Shown here piece by piece: positions 1 through 32,982 of a DNA stretch of 64,000 bases. Source of the DNA: Saccharothrix carnea. Lineage in GTDB: Bacteria; Actinomycetota; Actinomycetes; Mycobacteriales; Pseudonocardiaceae. The notes beneath the pieces were generated by a model, which saw only the letters and a list, made by a program, of their open reading frames with translations, was not told where the DNA came from and did no database searches. The stretch covers positions 1 to 64,000 of the forward strand of contig NZ_PYAX01000024.1 of assembly GCF_003014735.1 (NCBI RefSeq), in the 5' to 3' direction. Positions within the stretch are counted from its first letter, which is position 1; each line of letters begins with the position of its first letter. A program made the translations under genes and the position numbers.

Positions 1-136
1 CGCCGCCGAACACGGCCTCGTCGACGACGTCATCGACCCCGCCGACACCCGCGCCGCCATCGCCCGCGGCCTCAACGCACTCCGCGACAAACGCACCGAA
101 CCACCCCGCCGCAAACACGGCAACACACCGCTGTAA
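1..136 (+). CDS. Acyl-CoA (propionyl/acetyl-CoA) carboxylase beta subunit, C-terminal fragment
   Basis: Only the last 44 codons are in the window, reading from position 2 to a TAA stop at 134-136. The visible protein has a GLVDDVIDP segment, an R/K-rich tail and the ending KHGNTPL, which is characteristic of carboxyltransferase (PccB/AccD-type) beta subunits of actinomycete acyl-CoA carboxylases. Such enzymes make malonyl- or methylmalonyl-CoA, the extender units the adjacent PKS needs. Whether this copy belongs to the cluster or is a housekeeping neighbour cannot be judged, because the gene is cut and is insulated from the PKS genes by terminators. The family call rests on the C-terminus alone. 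Confidence 0.75.
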   Translation, partial: AAEHGLVDDVIDPADTRAAIARGLNALRDKRTEPPRRKHGNTPL

Positions 137-145
137 CAGGGAAGC

Positions 146-180
146 GAAACGCCCCGTCGGAGATCCCGGCGGGGCGTTTC
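146..180 (+). terminator. Rho-independent-type terminator of the carboxylase gene
   Basis: An 11-bp perfect inverted repeat (146-156 with 170-180, GAAACGCCCCG) has a 13-nt loop and begins 9 nt after the TAA stop. A T-rich stretch (tccttgcttc) follows. It fits a terminator for the plus-strand carboxylase gene and could work in both directions. Confidence 0.8.
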
Positions 181-203
181 TCCTTGCTTCAAGGAAAAGA
201 AGT

Positions 204-249
204 GTGCCGCGTGCCGCCCGCACTGGGGGAAACGGGCGGCACGCGGCAC
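204..249 (-). terminator. Terminator of the PKS operon
   Basis: A perfect 17-bp inverted repeat (204-220 with 233-249) with a 12-nt loop lies about 45 nt beyond the stop codon of the last PKS gene. Read on the minus strand, the stem is followed by a T-rich run (acttcttttcctt), so it is a good intrinsic terminator for the three-gene PKS transcript. Confidence 0.85.
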
Positions 250-293
250 CGGGGGGAGCCCGCCGGGAAAGCGGCGCCTCCTTGGACGGTGGC

Positions 294-3200
294 TCAGGTG
301 GCCGGGAAGTAGTCCACTTCGACGAAGAACCCGACGTACTTCTTCAGCAGGTCCACGGTCATCTCCGGGCAGCGCAGGCCGTCCTCCGCGAGCAGCTGCT
401 CGGTCTCGCTCGCGTCGATCGGCGGGTACACCGTGGCACCGGGCGAGGTCACCATGTCGAACGCGTCCAGCAGCGGCGTCATGGCGTTGTCCGGGTCCGC
501 CGCGACGCGGGCGCGCCAGGTGTCCCGGTCCAGCTCCGCCAGCTCGTACCCGAACGAACGCAGGTGGCCGACGATGTCCGCGGTGGCCATGTCGCTGCGG
601 TTGTACAGGTGCAGGGTCCGCCCGGTCACCGCGGGCTTGCGGGACAGGGCGACGACGGCCGCGCTGACGTAGTCCACCGGCAGCATGTGGAAGCCGCCGA
701 CCAGGTCCGCGGGCACGGCCCGCGCTTCGAGCAGGCCGCGCAGGCTGAGCCAGACGAAGTCGCGGGTCTGGCAGGCGCCGTTGCGCTGGTCGCCCGAGAC
801 CAGGTCCACCCGGTACACCGTCACCGGCAGGCCGCGTTCGGACGCGAGCCCCAGCATCTGCTCGGTGACCCACTTGCTCTGCGTGTAGCCGTTGGGCAGC
901 TCCTCCGGTGGGCCGATCGGGTCGTCCGGACGGGCGGGCCTGCCCTCGGGCATCGGCTTGGCGAAGACACCGGTCGTGGAGATGTGGTGCACCGGCACGG
1001 TGCGGTGCCGGGCGGCGAGCCTGAGCACCTCCTCGGTGCCCGTCACGTTGGTCGCCTTCAGCGCCGTGTACGGCTGGAGCCAGTTGACCGCCGCACCCGC
1101 GTGGTAGACGGCGTCGACCTCGCGGGCCAGGGCGTCGAACGCCTCCTCGGTCAACCCGAGCTGCGGCCGGGCCAGGTCACCGACGACGACCGACACCCGC
1201 GCGAAGTCCACTTCGGACTCGACCCGGTACCACTTCAGGTTGTCGCGCAGGCGGTCCACGGCGTCGGCCTCGTCCTCGCCGCGGACCAGGCAGCGCACCC
1301 GTGCGGTGGTCGACCGCAGCAGGTCGCGCAGCAGGAACGCGCCGAGGAAGCCGGTCGAGCCGGTCAGCAGCACGTCACCCGGATCCGTGACGACGTCCAC
1401 CACCTCCGCCGCGGGCACGATGTCGTCCGCCAGCCCGACCTCCGCCGCGAAGTCGACGACCGCCGCGCCGGTCCGCCGGTCGAGCAGCTCACCGAGCAGG
1501 AACCCGGTGAGCGCACCGGGGGTCGGGTGGTCGAACACGGCGGTGGCGGGCAGCCGCGTACCGGTGGCCGTGCCGAGCCGGTTGCGCAGCTCGACCGACG
1601 TCAGCGAGTCGAAGCCCAGTTCCGGGAACGTCCGGTCGGGGTGGATCGCGCTCCGGTCGCCGTGCCCCAGCACGACGGCCGTCTCGGCGCGGACCACGTC
1701 CAGCACCAGTCGCCGCTGCTCGGCCTCCGGCAGCCCGGCGAGCCGGGCCGCGAGCGCGGTGGCGTCCACGCCGGTGTCCTGGGCGGTGCGCCGGGTGGGC
1801 ACGCGGGCCAGACCCCGCAGGACCGGCGGCACGGCACCGGAGCCGCGCAGCGCGGTCGCGTCGAACGGGGTGGCCACGAGCGCCGGTGCGCCCAGACCGA
1901 GGGCGGTGTCGAGGATCGCCGTGCCCGTCTCCGACTCGATCGGGCGGAAGCCCGCGCGGGCGATGCGCTTGAGGTCGGCCTCGTCCAGTTGCCCGGTCAT
2001 GCCGCCGGCCTGCGCCCACAGGCCCCACGCCACCGACGTGGCGGCCAGGCCGAGCGAGGCGCGGTGCTCGGCGAGCGCGTCCAGGAACGTGTTCGCGGCG
2101 GCGTAGTTGGCCTGGCCCGGACCGCCGATGATGCCCGCGACCGAGGAGAACAGCACGAACGCGGACAGCTGCGCCGACCGGGTCAGCTCGTGCAGGTGCC
2201 AGGCGGCGTCCACCTTCGGCGCGAGCACGGCGGCCAGCCGTTCCGGGGTCAACGACGGGATCAGGCCGTCGTCCAGCACACCGGCCGCGTGCACGACACC
2301 GGTCAGCGGCAGGTCGGCGGGCACGTCGGCCAGCAACGCGGCCAGCGCCGCGCGGTCGCCGGTGTCGCAGGCCGCGATGGTGACGCGGGCGCCGAGCGCG
2401 GTCAGGTCGGCCGCCAGCTCGTCGGCGCCCGCCGCCTCCCGACCGCGCCTGCTGACCAGCAGCAGGTGCCGCACACCGTGCTCGGCGGCGAGGTGCCGGG
2501 CGAACAACGCGCCCAACATGCCGGTACCACCGGTGATCAGGACGGTGCCGTCCGGGTTCCACCGGGGTTCGGCCGTCGCGGCGGGCGGCGTCACGCGGCG
2601 CAGCAGCGGCACGGTGACCCGACCGCCCGTGATGGCCAGCTGCGGCTCACCGGACGTCACGGCAGCGGCGAGCAGCCCCCACGACTCGTCGGTGCCGTCG
2701 AGGTCGACCAGGGCGATCCGGCCCGGTGACTCGGCCTGGGCCGAGCGCAGCAGGCCCCACACCGAGGCGGCGGCGAGGTCGGCACCACCCACCGCACCGG
2801 ACGTGACCACGACGAGCCTGGTGCCGGTGAGCCGGTCGTCGGGCAGCCAGTCCTGCGCCAGCCTGAGCACCCGGCGGGTCAGGTCGTGCACCTCGCCGAC
2901 CACGTCGTCACCGGACGGCGGCACGACCACGACGACCGCGTCCGGTGCCGTGCCCGACTCGACGGCCTTGGCGACACCGGGCACATCGCGGAACCGCTCG
3001 ACGTCCCGCAGCGCGTCGGGAACGGCCTCGGTGAGCACGTCACCCAGCACGGCCAGCCGTGGCGCGGTGCCCGACCGGCTCGGCTGCCACGGCGTCCACT
3101 CCAGGCGGAACAGCGCGTCGTGGTGCCGCGCGCCCGCGACGGTCACCTCGGCGGCGGTGAGAGGCCGCCAGGCCACTTCCGCCGACGCGACCGGACGCCC

Positions 3201-6200
3201 GGTGCGGTCCGCGAGCCACAACGCCGCCGCTTCGCCGTCCGTTGGCTGCAGGCGGGCGCGCACCGCCGTGGCGCCCGAGGCGTGCAGGCGCAGGCCGCGC
3301 CACCGGGTCGTGGTGAGCCCGGGGCCGCCGAGTGCCCGCAGCGCCGCGTCGAGCAACGCCGGGTGCAGCCCGTAACCGGTGGCGTCGACCCCGGTGGGCA
3401 GCTCGACCTCGGCGAAGACCTCCGCGCCACGCCGCCACCCGCCGGACGAGGTCTGCTCGGCGTCCGCGGGCGGCCACTCGGCGAGGTCGAAGCCCTCGTC
3501 GGGGCCGTGGACGGCGAGCCGACCGGTGGCGTGCCGCGTCCACGACGCCTCACCGCCATCGGGCCGGGCGTGCACGGCGAACGCGCGCCCACCGTCCGCG
3601 TCCGGCGGGCCGACCTTCAGCTGCACGTGCAGGCCGCCGCCGGCGGGGAACACCAGTGGCGCCACGACGTCCAGCTCGTCCACCACGGTGCAGCCGAACT
3701 CGTCACCCGCCCGCACCGCCAGCTCGACCAGCGCCGACCCCGGCAGCACCACCGAGCCGTGCGCCTCGTGGTCGGCCAGCCACCGGTGCGCCGACACCGC
3801 CAGCCTGCCGGTGAACAGCACCTCGTCGGACCCCGCCACGGCGACCGCCGCGCCCAGCAGCGGGTGGTCCGCCGCACGCAGGCCGAGCCCGTCCGCGTCC
3901 GCGGTCGAGGCCGCCGACGAGTACCAGTACCGCTCCCGCTGGAACGCGTAGGTCGGCAGGTCGACGACCCGCCCACCGGGGAAGGCCGCGTCCCAGTCCA
4001 TCCGCACGCCGCGCACGTGCGCCTCGGCCAGCGACGTCCAGAAGCGGTCGAGGCCGCCTTCGTCGCGCCGCAGCGACCCGATCGCCGCCGCGTCCCGGCC
4101 CGCGTCGTCCACGGTGTCCTGGATCGCGCCGGTCAGCACCGGGTGCGGGCTCACCTCCACGAACAGGCCGAACCCGCGGTCGGCGAGCGCCCGGACGGCC
4201 GGTGCGAGCTCCACGGTCTGCCGCAGGTTGCGGTACCAGTAGCCGGCGTCCAGCTCGGGACCGTCGACCCACGCGCCGGTCACCGTGGACAGGAACGGGA
4301 TCTCCGCCGCGCCGGGGCGGACCGGTGCGAGCAGCTCGGCCAGCTCGTCGCGCAGCAGCTCGACGTGCGCGGAGTGCGACGCGTAGTCCACCGGCACCCG
4401 GCGGACCCGGACCTCCTCCGCCTCCAGCGCGGCCAGCAGCTCATCCAGCGGTCCCGACGCACCGGACACGACGACCGACCGCGGCCCGTTGACGGCGGCC
4501 ACCTGAAGTTCGTCCCGCCACGGCGCGAGGCGGGCGCGGACGGTGTCGGCGTCCAGCGCGATCGACGCCATGCCGCCGAGACCGGCGAGCACCCGCCGGA
4601 TCGCCTGGCTGCGCAGCGCCACCACGCGTGCCGCGTCGTCCAGCGAGAGGATGCCCGCCACGCACGCCGCCGCGATCTCGCCCTGCGAGTGCCCGACCAC
4701 GGCGGACGGCCGCACCCCGTGCTGCCGCCACAGGTGCGCCAAGGACACCATCACGGCCCACAGCGCGGGCTGCACCACGTCCACCCGGTCCAGCGGCGGC
4801 GCGCCGTCCCGGCCGCGCAGCACGTCCTCCAGCTCCCAGTCCACGAACGGCGCCAGCGCCTTGCCGCACTCGGCGATCCGCTCGCCGAACGCGGGCGCGG
4901 AGTCCAGCAGCCCGACCGCCATGCCGACCCACTGCGTGCCCTGCCCGGGGAACACGAACGCGACCTCCGGGTCGGTCCGCGCGGCCCGTCCGCGCACGAC
5001 GCCCGGCACGGGCTCGTCCTCGGCCAGCGCGCGCAACCGGTCCAGCAACCCGTCACGGTCGGTGGCGACGACCGCCGCGCGTTCGGGCAGCGCGGCCCGG
5101 GTGGTGGCCAGCGAGCGGGCCACGTCGACCGGGTTGGCCGAGTCGGCGGACGACGCCAGCCTCCGGGCCTGGTCGCGCAACGCCTCGGGGGTCTTGGCCG
5201 ACAGCACCCACGTGACGACGGGCGGGACGGTCGGTTCCGGCTCCGCGTCCTCCGGTGCCGGTGCCTGTTCCAGCACGACGTGCGCGTTGGTGCCGCTCAC
5301 CCCGAACGACGACACGCCCGCGCGGCGCGGCGCACCGGTCTCCGGCCACGGCCGCGCGGACGTGAGCAGCTCCACGGCGCCCTGCGACCAGTCCACGAAC
5401 GGTGTCGGCTCGTCCACGTGCAACGTCCTGGGCAGCACGCCGTGCCGCATGGCCTGCACCATCTTGATCACGCCGCCGACACCGGCGGCGGTGACGGTGT
5501 GGCCGATGTTGGACTTGAGCGAACCGAGCCACAACGGCCGACGCCTGCCCTGGCCGTAGGTGGCGATCAGCGCCTGCGCCTCGATCGGGTCGCCGAGCCG
5601 GGTGCCGGTGCCGTGCGCCTCCACGACGTCCACATCGGACGGTGCCAGCCGCGCGTTGGCCAGCGCCTGTCGGATCACCCGCTCCTGGGCCGGGCCGCTG
5701 GGGGCGGTGAGGCCGTTGGACGCGCCGTCCTGGTTGATCGCCGAGCCGCGCACGACCGCCAGCACGCGGTGGCCGTTGCGGCGCGCGTCGGACAGCCGTT
5801 CCACGAGCAGCAGGCCGACGCCCTCCGCCCAGCCGGTGCCGTCCGCCGTGGCGGCGAACGACTTGCAGCGGCCGTCTGGCGACAGCCCGCGCTGGCGGGA
5901 GAAGTCCACGTACCCGCCGGGGTGGCCGTAGACGGTGACACCGCCCGCCACGGCCAGCTCCACGTCACCCTGCCGCAGTGCCTGCACGGCGAGGTGCAGG
6001 GCGACCAGCGACGACGAGCACGCCGTGTCCAGCGTGACGGCGGGCCCTTCCAGCCCGAGCGCGTAGGCCACCCGGCCGGACGCCGCGCTGCCCAGCTTGC
6101 TGGTCATCAGGTAGCCCTCGAACTCCTCGGGCGCGGTGAGCCCCAGGTAGGTCTCCTCGGGCACGCCGACGTAGACGCCCGTGTTGCTGCCCTTGAGCGT

Positions 6201-6644
6201 GCCGGGGTCGATGCCCGCGCGTTCGAAGACCTCCCACGCGGTCTCCAGCAGCACGCGGTGCTGCGGGTCCATCGACCGCGCCTCGCGGGGCGAGATGCCG
6301 AAGAAGCCCGCGTCGAACATCGTGGCGTCGTCGAGGAACCCGCCGGTGCGGGCGTAGGTCTTGCCCGGCTTGTCCGGGTCGGGGTCGTACAGCGCCTCGA
6401 CGTCCCAGCCGCGGTCGGCGGGCCACTCGGTGACGGCGTCGCGCTCCTCGACCACCAGCCGCCACAGGTCCTCCGGCGACCGGACGGCGCCGGGGTAGCG
6501 GCAGGCCATGCCGACGATCGCGATCGGCTCCTGCCGCTCCGCCTCCAGGTCCGCCACCCGCTGCCGGGTCTTCACCAGGTCGGCGGTGACCCGCTTCAGG
6601 TACTCGGCCAGCTTCTCTTCCTTGGCCACCACTGTCTCCTCCAT
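294..6644 (-). CDS. Type I PKS, module 5 (KS-AT-DH*-KR-ACP) with terminal thioester reductase
   Basis: A 2116-aa last synthase of the assembly line. The ATG at 6644 lies 2 nt after the upstream PKS stop and opens a charged coiled-coil docking segment (about 1-35). KS about 40-465 with Cys209 in DTACSSS. AT about 540-850 with GHSQGE and the YASH motif, which predicts methylmalonyl-CoA. The DH region (about 930-1120) keeps HxxxGxxxxP (His959) but lacks the GYxYGPxFQG segment, so it may be inactive. The KR (about 1365-1560) has TGGTGMLG, the LDD of B-type KRs, and intact Ser and Tyr (QANYAA). ACP serine near 1678 in GFDSL. Residues about 1755-2110 form an NAD(P)-dependent thioester reductase with TGSTGFLG and YxxxK (GYTQSK) in place of a thioesterase, so the chain should leave as an aldehyde (or alcohol). 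Translationally close to PKS2 and ended by the hairpin at 204-249. Confidence 0.95.
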   Translation of the reverse strand: MEETVVAKEEKLAEYLKRVTADLVKTRQRVADLEAERQEPIAIVGMACRYPGAVRSPEDLWRLVVEERDAVTEWPADRGWDVEALYDPDPDKPGKTYARTGGFLDDATMFDAGFFGISPREARSMDPQHRVLLETAWEVFERAGIDPGTLKGSNTGVYVGVPEETYLGLTAPEEFEGYLMTSKLGSAASGRVAYALGLEGPAVTLDTACSSSLVALHLAVQALRQGDVELAVAGGVTVYGHPGGYVDFSRQRGLSPDGRCKSFAATADGTGWAEGVGLLLVERLSDARRNGHRVLAVVRGSAINQDGASNGLTAPSGPAQERVIRQALANARLAPSDVDVVEAHGTGTRLGDPIEAQALIATYGQGRRRPLWLGSLKSNIGHTVTAAGVGGVIKMVQAMRHGVLPRTLHVDEPTPFVDWSQGAVELLTSARPWPETGAPRRAGVSSFGVSGTNAHVVLEQAPAPEDAEPEPTVPPVVTWVLSAKTPEALRDQARRLASSADSANPVDVARSLATTRAALPERAAVVATDRDGLLDRLRALAEDEPVPGVVRGRAARTDPEVAFVFPGQGTQWVGMAVGLLDSAPAFGERIAECGKALAPFVDWELEDVLRGRDGAPPLDRVDVVQPALWAVMVSLAHLWRQHGVRPSAVVGHSQGEIAAACVAGILSLDDAARVVALRSQAIRRVLAGLGGMASIALDADTVRARLAPWRDELQVAAVNGPRSVVVSGASGPLDELLAALEAEEVRVRRVPVDYASHSAHVELLRDELAELLAPVRPGAAEIPFLSTVTGAWVDGPELDAGYWYRNLRQTVELAPAVRALADRGFGLFVEVSPHPVLTGAIQDTVDDAGRDAAAIGSLRRDEGGLDRFWTSLAEAHVRGVRMDWDAAFPGGRVVDLPTYAFQRERYWYSSAASTADADGLGLRAADHPLLGAAVAVAGSDEVLFTGRLAVSAHRWLADHEAHGSVVLPGSALVELAVRAGDEFGCTVVDELDVVAPLVFPAGGGLHVQLKVGPPDADGGRAFAVHARPDGGEASWTRHATGRLAVHGPDEGFDLAEWPPADAEQTSSGGWRRGAEVFAEVELPTGVDATGYGLHPALLDAALRALGGPGLTTTRWRGLRLHASGATAVRARLQPTDGEAAALWLADRTGRPVASAEVAWRPLTAAEVTVAGARHHDALFRLEWTPWQPSRSGTAPRLAVLGDVLTEAVPDALRDVERFRDVPGVAKAVESGTAPDAVVVVVPPSGDDVVGEVHDLTRRVLRLAQDWLPDDRLTGTRLVVVTSGAVGGADLAAASVWGLLRSAQAESPGRIALVDLDGTDESWGLLAAAVTSGEPQLAITGGRVTVPLLRRVTPPAATAEPRWNPDGTVLITGGTGMLGALFARHLAAEHGVRHLLLVSRRGREAAGADELAADLTALGARVTIAACDTGDRAALAALLADVPADLPLTGVVHAAGVLDDGLIPSLTPERLAAVLAPKVDAAWHLHELTRSAQLSAFVLFSSVAGIIGGPGQANYAAANTFLDALAEHRASLGLAATSVAWGLWAQAGGMTGQLDEADLKRIARAGFRPIESETGTAILDTALGLGAPALVATPFDATALRGSGAVPPVLRGLARVPTRRTAQDTGVDATALAARLAGLPEAEQRRLVLDVVRAETAVVLGHGDRSAIHPDRTFPELGFDSLTSVELRNRLGTATGTRLPATAVFDHPTPGALTGFLLGELLDRRTGAAVVDFAAEVGLADDIVPAAEVVDVVTDPGDVLLTGSTGFLGAFLLRDLLRSTTARVRCLVRGEDEADAVDRLRDNLKWYRVESEVDFARVSVVVGDLARPQLGLTEEAFDALAREVDAVYHAGAAVNWLQPYTALKATNVTGTEEVLRLAARHRTVPVHHISTTGVFAKPMPEGRPARPDDPIGPPEELPNGYTQSKWVTEQMLGLASERGLPVTVYRVDLVSGDQRNGACQTRDFVWLSLRGLLEARAVPADLVGGFHMLPVDYVSAAVVALSRKPAVTGRTLHLYNRSDMATADIVGHLRSFGYELAELDRDTWRARVAADPDNAMTPLLDAFDMVTSPGATVYPPIDASETEQLLAEDGLRCPEMTVDLLKKYVGFFVEVDYFPAT

Positions 6645-6646
6645 GG

Positions 6647-16936
<10,290 letters not shown>

Positions 16937-16973
16937 GTGTAAAACTCCCCCGGAGAGTCAGTGTGGGATGAGG

Positions 16974-30365
<13,392 letters not shown>

Positions 30366-30657
30366 GCTGGAATCAACCTTTCGTGCCGGAATCGCGAGGG
30401 TGTTTTCGGCGCAACCGGAGTCGACCGACCGGTGCGGGCGCGGGCAGACGTGCGGCCATTCGAAGACGAATCTCGCACGACGCCGGTAATGGCCCGGTAC
30501 GCGTCGGGTCTCGACCGCCCGCGTGGCGCCCCGGTTACCTCGCGGGGCGACCCGGTTACCGGCAGGTGGGCGGTAAGTGGGGCGGGTCCGGATACTTTTC
30601 ATCACGAAATCCCTGCGGACGTCAATAGTTCAACGCCGGAAAGGGAGAAAACCTGAC
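30366..30657. promoter_or_regulatory. Divergent promoter region, PKS1 and first tailoring operon, with SARP-like repeats
   Basis: A 292-bp non-coding gap between divergent starts. On the minus strand, reading toward PKS1, it holds CGAGACC (30507-30513), GCGTACC (30496-30502) and CATTACC (30485-30491), each 11 bp apart, as in SARP operators. Further CGGTTAC/CGGTAAG copies lie at 30532, 30553 and 30571. Toward the plus-strand gene, a possible -10 (TACTTT) lies at 30593-30598 and an AAAGGGAG ribosome site just before the ATG at 30658. The -10 for PKS1 is not clear. Motifs are seen; SARP binding is inferred. Confidence 0.55.
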
Positions 30658-31053
30658 ATGGCAACCACCACGACCGGTTTCGAACCGGTCACCGAGGCGC
30701 ACGACCACATCGACGTGTACGTCCGCGCGTTCAACTCCGGCGACCCGGACCTGCTGCTCGCGCTCTACGCCGACGACGCGGTGTCGGTGTGGGAGGGCCA
30801 GGCGATGACCGGTCAGCCCCGGAGGGACGCGCTGGCCGAGATCCTCAGCGCCGGGCCGAAGATGACCGCCACGATCCGCGAGTCGCACATCACCGCGGAC
30901 GCGGCGCTGATGATCGTGGACTGGACGGTCGAGACCCCCCAGCCCGACGGCACCGCCGAGACGATGTCCGGCCAGGCCGTCGACGTGCTGCGCCGCGCCG
31001 CCGACGGCCGGTGGCGCCACGTGATCGACCACCCCCACGGCGCCGAGCGCTGA
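30658..31053 (+). CDS. SnoaL-like / NTF2-fold protein (first copy)
   Basis: 131 aa from the ATG at 30658 behind AAAGGGAG. The pattern (about 20-55) of an amphipathic helix, FNSGDPD, LYADDAVSVW and TGQPRRDAL is that of SnoaL-like, NTF2-fold proteins. Members include polyketide cyclases, epoxide hydrolases, isomerases and catalytically silent proteins, so the reaction cannot be read off. No signal peptide, so probably cytosolic. First gene of a three-gene operon with a flavoenzyme (25-nt gap) and a second SnoaL-like paralog, which shares FNSGD, LTGQ/MTGQ, the IVDW/IVDF strand and the DxNGRW/ADGRW turn. A role in isomerising or cyclising the nascent alkaloid, or opening an epoxide made by the flavoenzyme or a P450, is inference. 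Confidence 0.8.
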   Translation: MATTTTGFEPVTEAHDHIDVYVRAFNSGDPDLLLALYADDAVSVWEGQAMTGQPRRDALAEILSAGPKMTATIRESHITADAALMIVDWTVETPQPDGTAETMSGQAVDVLRRAADGRWRHVIDHPHGAER

Positions 31054-31078
31054 CCGAGAACGATTCTGGAGAGCACCC

Positions 31079-32251
31079 GTGACCAACACCTTCACCGACG
31101 TCGCGTCCGTGGTGGACGCCGTCAAGGACATCGTCCCCAAGCTCCGGGAGAACGGCCGGGAAGCCGAGGAGCTGCGCTGGCTCCCGGAGGAGAACATCGC
31201 CCTGCTGGAGAAGGCGGGCGTGTTCCGCATCGCCACGCCCAAGCGGTACGGCGGGCTCGACCTCCCGATCGAAGACCAGGTCCGGGTGCTCACCGAGGTG
31301 GCCCGCGGCTGCGGCTCGACCGGCTGGGTGGCCATGGTGTGGTCGTCGAGCACCTGGCTGGCCACCCTGTTCCCCGACCGCGCGCAGGAGGAGATCTTCG
31401 CGAGCGACTCGGTGCGCATCTCCGGCGGGTTCACCCCGAGCGGCACGCTCACCCCGGTCGAGGGCGGTTACATCCTCGACGGAAGCTGGCGGTTCAACTC
31501 CGGCTGCCGCGGCGCGGACTGGAACATCGCGACCTCGACCGTGCACCACCCGGACGGCACCCCGGAAGAACTCGTCGCCATCGTGCCGATGTCGGAGTTC
31601 ACCATCGCCGACGACTGGCACACCTCCGCCGCGGCGGCGACGGGCAGCTCGACGTCCACCGCGAAGGGCGTGTTCGTCCCGGCCCACCGGGTGATCACCT
31701 TCGTGGACGCGATCCTCGGCTCCGCACCGGACCGCACCCCGACCCCGGGCCGCGGCTACGGCCTGTTCAGCTTCGTGCTGGCCTCCGCGGTGGCGACCTA
31801 CGTCGGCATCGCCAAGGGCGCGCTGGAGCTGTTCCTGGAGCGGGTCAAGGGCCGCGCCATCGCCTACACCAACCACACCGACCAGTCCCAGCACCCGCTC
31901 ACCCAGATCCAGGTGGCGACCGCGGCGAACAAGATCACCGCCGCGGAGGCGATGCAGGACCGGTGGCTGCGGCTGCTCCAGGAGCGGGCGGACTCGGACG
32001 AGCCGATGACCGACGCGGAGAAGGCGGCGATGCGCGGTCAGGCCGCGTTCGCGATCCAGCTGGCCAAGGAAGCCGTCGAGGTGCTCTACACCGCGAGCGG
32101 CGCGACGGTCATCCAGCGCAGCGTGCCGCTCCAGCGGTTCCACCGCGACATCCAGGGTTTGGCGCAGCACGGCCTGCTGCTGCTGAGCACCAACCTCGAA
32201 GTGCACGGCCGGGTCCTGCTCGGCCTCGACCCGGACAGCCCGTTCCTGTGA
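31079..32251 (+). CDS. Acyl-CoA-dehydrogenase-fold flavoprotein (dehydrogenase or group D flavin monooxygenase)
   Basis: 390 aa from a GTG at 31079, 25 nt after the upstream stop, with a GGAGAG ribosome site. The helical N-terminus (LLEKAGVFRIATPKRYGG, about 40-58), the central beta domain (ISGGFTPSGT and a WRFNSGC strand about 130-145) and the C-terminal four-helix region belong to the acyl-CoA dehydrogenase superfamily. The N-terminal wording (LPEENIALLEKAGVFR, GSTGWVAMV) is closer to two-component flavin monooxygenases of the HsaA/ActVA-ORF5 type than to beta-oxidation enzymes. Possible jobs are hydroxylation, epoxidation or N-oxidation of the PKS product, or desaturation. No flavin reductase gene is adjacent; one elsewhere would be needed for monooxygenase activity. 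It sits between two SnoaL-like genes in one operon. Confidence 0.8.
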   Translation: MTNTFTDVASVVDAVKDIVPKLRENGREAEELRWLPEENIALLEKAGVFRIATPKRYGGLDLPIEDQVRVLTEVARGCGSTGWVAMVWSSSTWLATLFPDRAQEEIFASDSVRISGGFTPSGTLTPVEGGYILDGSWRFNSGCRGADWNIATSTVHHPDGTPEELVAIVPMSEFTIADDWHTSAAAATGSSTSTAKGVFVPAHRVITFVDAILGSAPDRTPTPGRGYGLFSFVLASAVATYVGIAKGALELFLERVKGRAIAYTNHTDQSQHPLTQIQVATAANKITAAEAMQDRWLRLLQERADSDEPMTDAEKAAMRGQAAFAIQLAKEAVEVLYTASGATVIQRSVPLQRFHRDIQGLAQHGLLLLSTNLEVHGRVLLGLDPDSPFL

Positions 32252-32279
32252 GCACGACAGACGAAAGCGAGAAGCGATC

Positions 32280-32687
32280 GTGACCGACACCGTTGGCAGT
32301 CTCGACCTGGTCCTGACCGACGACCCCGATCAGCAGAACGAGGTGTTCACCGTCGCGTTCAACTCCGGCGACGGCGACCTGTTCGACCGGCTCTACCACG
32401 CCGACGCGATCTCCAACCTGTCCGGGCAACCGCTGACCGGACAGGCGCGCGTCGAGGCGATCAAGCAGATGCTGGCGGCGAAGCCGTCGCTGTCGGCGAC
32501 CTTGCGCGAGGTCTACACGACCGGGGACACCCGGTTGCTGATCGTGGACTTCGAGCTGGAGGCGCCCGGCGAGGACGGCACGCCGGTCAGGATGACCGGC
32601 ACGTGCACCGACGTGATGACGCGGGACGCGAACGGCCGGTGGTTCATGGCCGTGGACCGTCCCGTCATCGACGAGCCCGCCGCGTAG
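32280..32687 (+). CDS. SnoaL-like / NTF2-fold protein (second copy)
   Basis: 135 aa from a GTG at 32280, 28 nt after the flavoenzyme stop. It is a clear paralog of the protein at 30658: both carry FNSGDxDL, a LYxxDA element, xLTGQ/MTGQ, a central LIVDF/MIVDW strand and a C-terminal NGRW/DGRW turn, but identity is moderate, so the copies have diverged. Two different SnoaL-like proteins flanking one flavoenzyme suggest sequential steps or a heteromeric partner, which is inference. The last gene of the operon; a strong hairpin follows 6 nt after the TAG. Confidence 0.8.
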   Translation: MTDTVGSLDLVLTDDPDQQNEVFTVAFNSGDGDLFDRLYHADAISNLSGQPLTGQARVEAIKQMLAAKPSLSATLREVYTTGDTRLLIVDFELEAPGEDGTPVRMTGTCTDVMTRDANGRWFMAVDRPVIDEPAA

Positions 32688-32693
32688 TGCCGA

Positions 32694-32730
32694 CGGGCGG
32701 TCGGGCGCGGCGAGAGCGCCCGGCCGCCCG
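32694..32730 (+). terminator. Terminator after the SnoaL-flavoenzyme-SnoaL operon
   Basis: A 15-bp stem (32694-32708 with 32716-32730, one G-U pair) with a 7-nt loop begins 6 nt after the stop codon. No T-run follows directly, but a T-rich stretch lies at 32767-32792. Confidence 0.65.
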
Positions 32731-32982
32731 ATCCCGGATGTGCGGGTGCCCGTCCGGCGAGGACGCTTTTCAAGTTTTTTTTCCAGCTTTTCGCCGTTCT
32801 CACCACACCGGCCGGTAATCGTCGGGTAACCACCGACCCGGTTTTCGCGGCGAGCGCGGTCGAGAACGTCGGGTTACCGGCGTGTGGTGGCCGTCTCCAT
32901 AAACTCCGAATCAACGGACCAACGGATCACGGCGACCGGGACACGTTCGTCGTCAGGCCTCGCACACCCCTGGAGAACAGCA
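32731..32982 (+). promoter_or_regulatory. Promoter region of the P450-GMC-amine oxidase operon
   Basis: A non-coding gap. It holds CGGTAAT (32813-32819) and GGGTAAC (32824-32830) spaced 11 bp, and GTTACCG at 32873-32879, all related to the repeats in front of PKS1. A plausible -10 (TAAACT) lies at 32900-32905. The -35 region is unclear. A T-rich stretch at 32767-32792 is more likely the tail of the preceding terminator. A SARP site here is inferred from motif similarity. Confidence 0.4.

Noticed and set aside
30366-30605. 80-codon N-terminal extension of PKS1
   Set aside because: The extension is basic, unlike loading-module N-termini, and would place the start inside the divergent promoter repeats.
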